From assembly GCF_005144585.1 (NCBI RefSeq), contig NZ_SSMQ01000055.1, forward strand, positions 1 to 64,000: DNA of 64,000 bases, read 5' to 3'. The notes under the pieces are model-generated. The model was not told where the DNA came from. It ran no database searches and saw nothing but the letters and a program-made list of their open reading frames with translations. The position numbers and the translations under genes were made by a program. Below are positions 60,189 to 64,000 of this stretch, piece by piece (within the stretch, counting starts at the first letter, position 1; the number at the start of each line of letters is the position of its first letter). Source of the DNA: Polyangium fumosum (GTDB lineage Bacteria; Myxococcota_A; Polyangia; Polyangiales; Polyangiaceae).

Positions 60189-63100
60189 TTAGCCCGATAA
60201 CACCCGCCAGAACTCCGAGAGCCGCTGTGGCGACACCGTCACAGCGGTTTTTAGCTCCGGAGCAAAAAGCGACACGCGAAGCTCCTCGATGAGCCATCGG
60301 TACGTGTCGAGGTCCTCCCCCGGGACACCACGCCCCCGCAAGCCTTCGTGGTGGTCGAGGTAGTTTTTCCAGAACGGTAAGACCTGCTCGGCCTTCGATT
60401 GGTCCTTCTGCGGGCCATTCGGCATGCGTTCGAGCCGGATCTGCACGGCACGAAGATACCGCGGCAAATGCGCGAGGCGCTCCACCCGCTCGCGCAGGAA
60501 CATGCCCGGCGGGATCAGGTGGTCGAGCTGCATTCGGATTTCCGCGAGCGCAGCGCGGGGCGCGCCGGGTTTGCCGGAGAGCGCTCGGAGCGCCTGTTCC
60601 GCGCGGGAGAGCTCGGCCCCGATTTCCTGTGCGAGCTTGCCGAGGCGGGAGATGCTGGCGGCGAGCTCGACTTTGCCGGTGTCGAGGCGCGCGAGGAAGT
60701 CTTTGCGCGTGCGCGGGAAGCGGCCGGCGTCGTTCAAGCCAAAGGCGTCGTCGAGCGCCCGGAGCACGATTTGCCGGCGCAACGGGACGCCGCCCGCGCC
60801 CGCGCGTTCGGCGAGCGCGCCCGTGGCGACGGCCGCCGAGACCTGGTGCTCCATCTTGTTCATCGGCATGCTCATTTGCAGGAGAAAGAGCCGCCGCAAA
60901 CCGCCGCGTGTCGCAACATCTGCCGCCTCGCGCGAGGCGAGCACGCGCAGGGCCACCGACATGTCCGTGTCGACGAGCGCCGGATACCCCGCGAGCTTGC
61001 GCCCCGCGACCTCGATACGGACCTCCTCGGGCAAGGTCTCGAAGCTCCACGAGGTGAGGCCCTCGCGTTCGAGCGTGGCCTTCGACGCGCCCGCCCAGGC
61101 ATCCCGCGCGCGTTTCGCGAATCGCTCCTTGAGCGCCGCGAGGTCCCGCCCCTCGCCCACGACGCGGCCCTCTTCGTCGAGGACACGGAAATAGAATCGC
61201 AAAAAGGGCGGGAGCTCGTCCGGGCGGAGCGCGTCCATCGGCACGCGCACGCCCGTGCGTTCCTGGATCGATCGGGCGAGGGCTTCGAGCATCGGGCCCT
61301 CGAAGGGGCGATGGCGCCGCGCGAGCTCGGCCGCGAGCTCTTTCACGCCGCCGACCGATTTGCGGACGGCCTTGGGCATCGCGTCGAGCAGCCATTCGAT
61401 CTTTTCGGCGTGCCAGCCGGGGAGGGTCCATTCGAGCACGGCCGGATCCGCCTGCGGGAGGAGCGCGAGGGGCAAGGTGATCGTGACGCCGTCGTCGTCC
61501 TCGCCGGGGTCGAAGCGGTACGTGAGCGGCAATTTGGTGCCGTAGAGCGAGAGGGTGTCAGGAAATCGCTCGGGCGTAAGCTCGTCCGCCTCGCCCTGGA
61601 GGACGTCCGCGAGCGAGAGCTCGAGCAGGCGCGGGTTCTCCGCCTCGGCCTCCTTGCGCCAGGCCTCGAACGTCTTGCCGCTGTAAATGCCCTCGGGGAC
61701 GCGCTCCTCGAAGAAGAGGGTGAGGGCATGGTCGTCGGCGAGCATGTCGCTCTTGCGCGCCTTGTCCCGCAGCCGCTTCACCTCGTCGAAGAGCTTTTTG
61801 TTGTGCTCCATGAAGCGCGCCTTCGTCGCGTATTCCTGCCGGACGAGGGCGTGCGTGAGGAAGATCTTGCGCGAGGCCGCAGGGTCGAGCGGGCCATAAT
61901 GGACCTTCCGGTCCCGGACGATCGGCAGGCCGTAGAGCGAGATCTGCTCGCGCGCCATGACCTGCGCGGGTTTCTCCTCCCAGTGCGGGTCGCTGTGGTG
62001 CTTGCGGCAGAGCGATCCGCCGGCCTCTTCGAGCCAGCCGGGGTCGACGCGCGCCGCGGTGCGGGCGAAGAGCTGCGAGGTCTCGACGAGCTCGGCCGCC
62101 ATGATCCACGCCGGTGGCTTTTTCGATAAGCCGCTCGACGGGTGGAGCTGGAATCGCGTTTGTCGCGCCCCGACATACGCCTTGGCCTCCTGGCTCCACA
62201 TGCCGATCTTGCTGAGCAGCGCCGGGACGATGGCGCGGTGCACGGCGTCGCCGCCGTCGCCCTGCGTGCCCTCCACGCGGAAGCCCATCTCCCGCACGAT
62301 CTGGGAGATCTGCTGGTGGATGTCGCTCCACTCGCGCATGCGGAGGTGGGAGAGGAAGTTGTCGCGGCACCATTTGCGGAGCTGGTTTTTCGAGAGGCGC
62401 GCCTCGGCCTGCTTGTAGGCGTGCCAGAGCTTGACGAGGGCCGCGAAATCGCTCTGCTCGTCACGAAACTTGCGGTGTGCCTCGTCCGCCTGCTTCTGCG
62501 CGGAAAGGGGACGCTCGCGCGGGTCCTGGATGCCGAGCGCCGACGCCACGACGAGGACCTCGCGGAGCGCGCCCTCCGCCTCGCCGCCGAGGACCATACG
62601 GCCGAGGCGCGGATCGAGGGGGAGCCGCGAGAGCTTTTTGCCGATGTCCGTGAGCTCGCCCGCCTCGTCGATGGCGCCGAGCTCTTCGAGGACACGATAC
62701 CCTTCGTCCACGGCGCGGCGCGGGGGCGGGTCGAGGAAGGGGAAATCGCGGATGTCGCCGATGCCCAGCGATTTCATCTGCAAGATGGCGCCCGCGAGGC
62801 CGACCCGTAAGACCTCGGGATCGGTGTAGGCCGGGCGCAGCTCGAAGTCGCGCTCTTCGTACAGGCGGAAGCAGACGCCGCTGCGGATGCGGCCCGCGCG
62901 GCCCTTGCGTTGCTCGGCGCTGGCGCGCGAGATGGGCTCGATCTGGAGCGCCGTGACGCCCGAACGCGCATGGTACCGATTGACGCGGGCGAGGCCGGCG
63001 TCGATGACGTAAACGATGCCGGGGATCGTGAGCGAGGTCTCGGCCACGTTCGTCGCGAGGACGATACGCCGCTGCGGCAAGGGGGTGAAGACGCGTTGCT

Positions 63101-63890
63101 GCTCGGATTGCGGGAGCCTGCCGTAGAGCGGCAGGACGACGGTGTGCGGCAGGCCGTGCGAATGCAGCTCGTCCATCGTCTCGTGGATCTCGCGCTCGCC
63201 GGGCAAAAAGACGAGGATGTCCTCGCGGGGGTCGAGCTCGGTGATCTCCTCGATGGTATTGCCGACCGTCTCGGCGAGCTCCGTCTCTTCCTTGCGAGGC
63301 GGCCGATGGATGACCTCGACCGGGTGCGTGCGGCCCGAGACCTGGATGACGGGCGCGCCGTCGAAGAACGCCGAGAATCGCTCGGTTTCGAGCGTCGCGG
63401 AGCTGACGACGACACGCAGGTCCTTGCGGCGTGGCAGGATGCGCTTGAGGTAACCGAGGAGGAAATCGATGTTGAGCGTGCGCTCGTGGGCCTCGTCGAC
63501 GATGAGCGTGTCGTAGGCGCGGAGGAGCGGGTCGCTCTGGATCTCGGCGAGCAAGATGCCGTCCGTCATGAAGCGGACGTACGTCGACGGGCTTGTCCGG
63601 TCGGCGAAACGAATCTTGTAACCGACCTCCTTGCCGAGGTCGACGCCGAGCTCCTTGGCCACGCGGGCCGCGACGCTCGTGGCCGCAATACGCCGCGGCT
63701 GCGTGACGCCGATCCGCGCGTGGAGGCCACGGCCCATGGCGAGCGCGATCTTGGGGAGCTGCGTGGTCTTGCCCGAGCCAGTCTCGCCCGCGATGATCAC
63801 GGCAGGGTGGTCGTTCATCGCCTGCGCGATGTCGCGCACGCGCGCAGAGATGGGCAGCTCTTCGGGGAACTCGATGGGCGATCGACTCAC
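60189..63890 (-). CDS. hrpA: ATP-dependent RNA helicase HrpA (DEAH family)
   Basis: The 1233-residue helicase (E. coli HrpA is about 1300) shows GETGSGKTTQLPK (Walker A), TQPRRIAATS, DEAHERTLN (DEAH box), SSATLE, and the second RecA domain with TNVAETSLTIPGI and QRKGRAGR. The ratchet and OB-fold-like regions follow (to about 780), and then the long C-terminal DUF3418-like part typical of HrpA. It unwinds RNA; E. coli HrpA rescues stalled ribosomes. The GTG at 63890 is the first plausible start before a family-like N-terminus; an in-frame TTG at 63917 is possible. Confidence 0.93.
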   Translation of the reverse strand: MSRSPIEFPEELPISARVRDIAQAMNDHPAVIIAGETGSGKTTQLPKIALAMGRGLHARIGVTQPRRIAATSVAARVAKELGVDLGKEVGYKIRFADRTSPSTYVRFMTDGILLAEIQSDPLLRAYDTLIVDEAHERTLNIDFLLGYLKRILPRRKDLRVVVSSATLETERFSAFFDGAPVIQVSGRTHPVEVIHRPPRKEETELAETVGNTIEEITELDPREDILVFLPGEREIHETMDELHSHGLPHTVVLPLYGRLPQSEQQRVFTPLPQRRIVLATNVAETSLTIPGIVYVIDAGLARVNRYHARSGVTALQIEPISRASAEQRKGRAGRIRSGVCFRLYEERDFELRPAYTDPEVLRVGLAGAILQMKSLGIGDIRDFPFLDPPPRRAVDEGYRVLEELGAIDEAGELTDIGKKLSRLPLDPRLGRMVLGGEAEGALREVLVVASALGIQDPRERPLSAQKQADEAHRKFRDEQSDFAALVKLWHAYKQAEARLSKNQLRKWCRDNFLSHLRMREWSDIHQQISQIVREMGFRVEGTQGDGGDAVHRAIVPALLSKIGMWSQEAKAYVGARQTRFQLHPSSGLSKKPPAWIMAAELVETSQLFARTAARVDPGWLEEAGGSLCRKHHSDPHWEEKPAQVMAREQISLYGLPIVRDRKVHYGPLDPAASRKIFLTHALVRQEYATKARFMEHNKKLFDEVKRLRDKARKSDMLADDHALTLFFEERVPEGIYSGKTFEAWRKEAEAENPRLLELSLADVLQGEADELTPERFPDTLSLYGTKLPLTYRFDPGEDDDGVTITLPLALLPQADPAVLEWTLPGWHAEKIEWLLDAMPKAVRKSVGGVKELAAELARRHRPFEGPMLEALARSIQERTGVRVPMDALRPDELPPFLRFYFRVLDEEGRVVGEGRDLAALKERFAKRARDAWAGASKATLEREGLTSWSFETLPEEVRIEVAGRKLAGYPALVDTDMSVALRVLASREAADVATRGGLRRLFLLQMSMPMNKMEHQVSAAVATGALAERAGAGGVPLRRQIVLRALDDAFGLNDAGRFPRTRKDFLARLDTGKVELAASISRLGKLAQEIGAELSRAEQALRALSGKPGAPRAALAEIRMQLDHLIPPGMFLRERVERLAHLPRYLRAVQIRLERMPNGPQKDQSKAEQVLPFWKNYLDHHEGLRGRGVPGEDLDTYRWLIEELRVSLFAPELKTAVTVSPQRLSEFWRVLSG

Positions 63891-63951
63891 GGCGGCCGAG
63901 GGATAGCATCCCGGCAAGGGCCGCGCTTGTGCTCCGATGACCTCCGGCTCC

Positions 63952-64000
63952 CTACATCCGCGCCTTGCGCACGCGCGCCGTGAGCTCGGCGCCGAGCCAA
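63952..64000 (-). CDS. C-terminal end of a gene running off the window
   Basis: A reading frame on the minus strand enters from the right edge and stops at TAG (63954-63952). The last visible residues are LGAELTARVRKARM, a plausible helical basic C-terminus with G/C-rich third codon positions. Too little is visible to name it. Confidence 0.45.
   Translation of the reverse strand, partial: WLGAELTARVRKARM

Overview
The window is a GC-rich stretch (most coding regions look about two-thirds G+C with strong G/C third-position bias) densely packed with short operons in both orientations. The gene content points to a myxobacterium, most likely of the Polyangium/Sorangium type (order Polyangiales). 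The signs are a Ser/Thr kinase fused to TPR repeats, many secreted lipoproteins, a DUF1592/DUF1588 plus DUF1552 pair, a DUF4423-type regulator, di-haem propeller proteins, an ECF sigma factor with a long C-terminal extension, and an orphan GspC. No rRNA, tRNA, CRISPR array or prophage was seen. The assignment is inferred from family content, not from a database search.

Layout. 1-2400: tail of a probable IS630-type transposase at the left edge, a GST, an HTH-only LysR remnant, methionine aminopeptidase and a lipoprotein. 2.5-12.9 kb: KatE-type catalase, an aldo/keto reductase-TetR operon with a readable operator, an L7/L12 paralogue coupled to a Cys-motif protein, an S41 peptidase, an alpha/beta hydrolase lipoprotein, GspC and a pirin. 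12.9-21.7 kb: RhlE-type helicase with a leader that can form alternative hairpins, a SUKH (SMI1/KNR4) protein, a DUF4423 regulator, a kinase-TPR protein, a solo RSH-type HD hydrolase, an SDR and a YbaK/ProX deacylase. 21.9-26.9 kb: a somewhat less GC-rich block with a Cys-rich lipoprotein, a barrel-like exported protein, a sigma-TM-TPR fusion and a 121-bp element with 33-bp inverted ends. 26.9-37.6 kb: GNAT, cupin, membrane adenylate cyclase, a 125-bp palindromic element, a CruF-like membrane protein facing a UbiA prenyltransferase, and an exported-protein operon (hydrolase, DUF1592, DUF1552, lipoprotein). 37.7-40.2 kb: a candidate RNA-repair island (nucleotidyltransferase, RNA ligase, HD-Pnk). 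40.2-43.4 kb: tail-collar-like exported proteins, then a membrane protein-DCC-TetR operon with twin operators. 43.5-51.2 kb: cyclophilin, di-haem propeller and partner, a duplicated His-rich protein, a fatty acid desaturase, an enoyl-CoA hydratase and a lytic transglycosylase. 51.3-64 kb: PD40-type lipoprotein, FAD monooxygenase, exonuclease, ExbD-like membrane protein, LEA-2 lipoprotein, a large anchored protein, a repeat-rich 571-bp intergenic region with a sigma-54-like promoter, and HrpA.

The most interesting items are the RNA end-healing and sealing island (37698-40177), the sigma-factor/TM/TPR fusion with its envelope partners (22448-25944), the two hairpin elements (26064-26184 and 29432-29556), the two TetR-family operons whose operators can be read directly, and the sigma-54-like promoter with a distal palindrome cluster (59255-59593).
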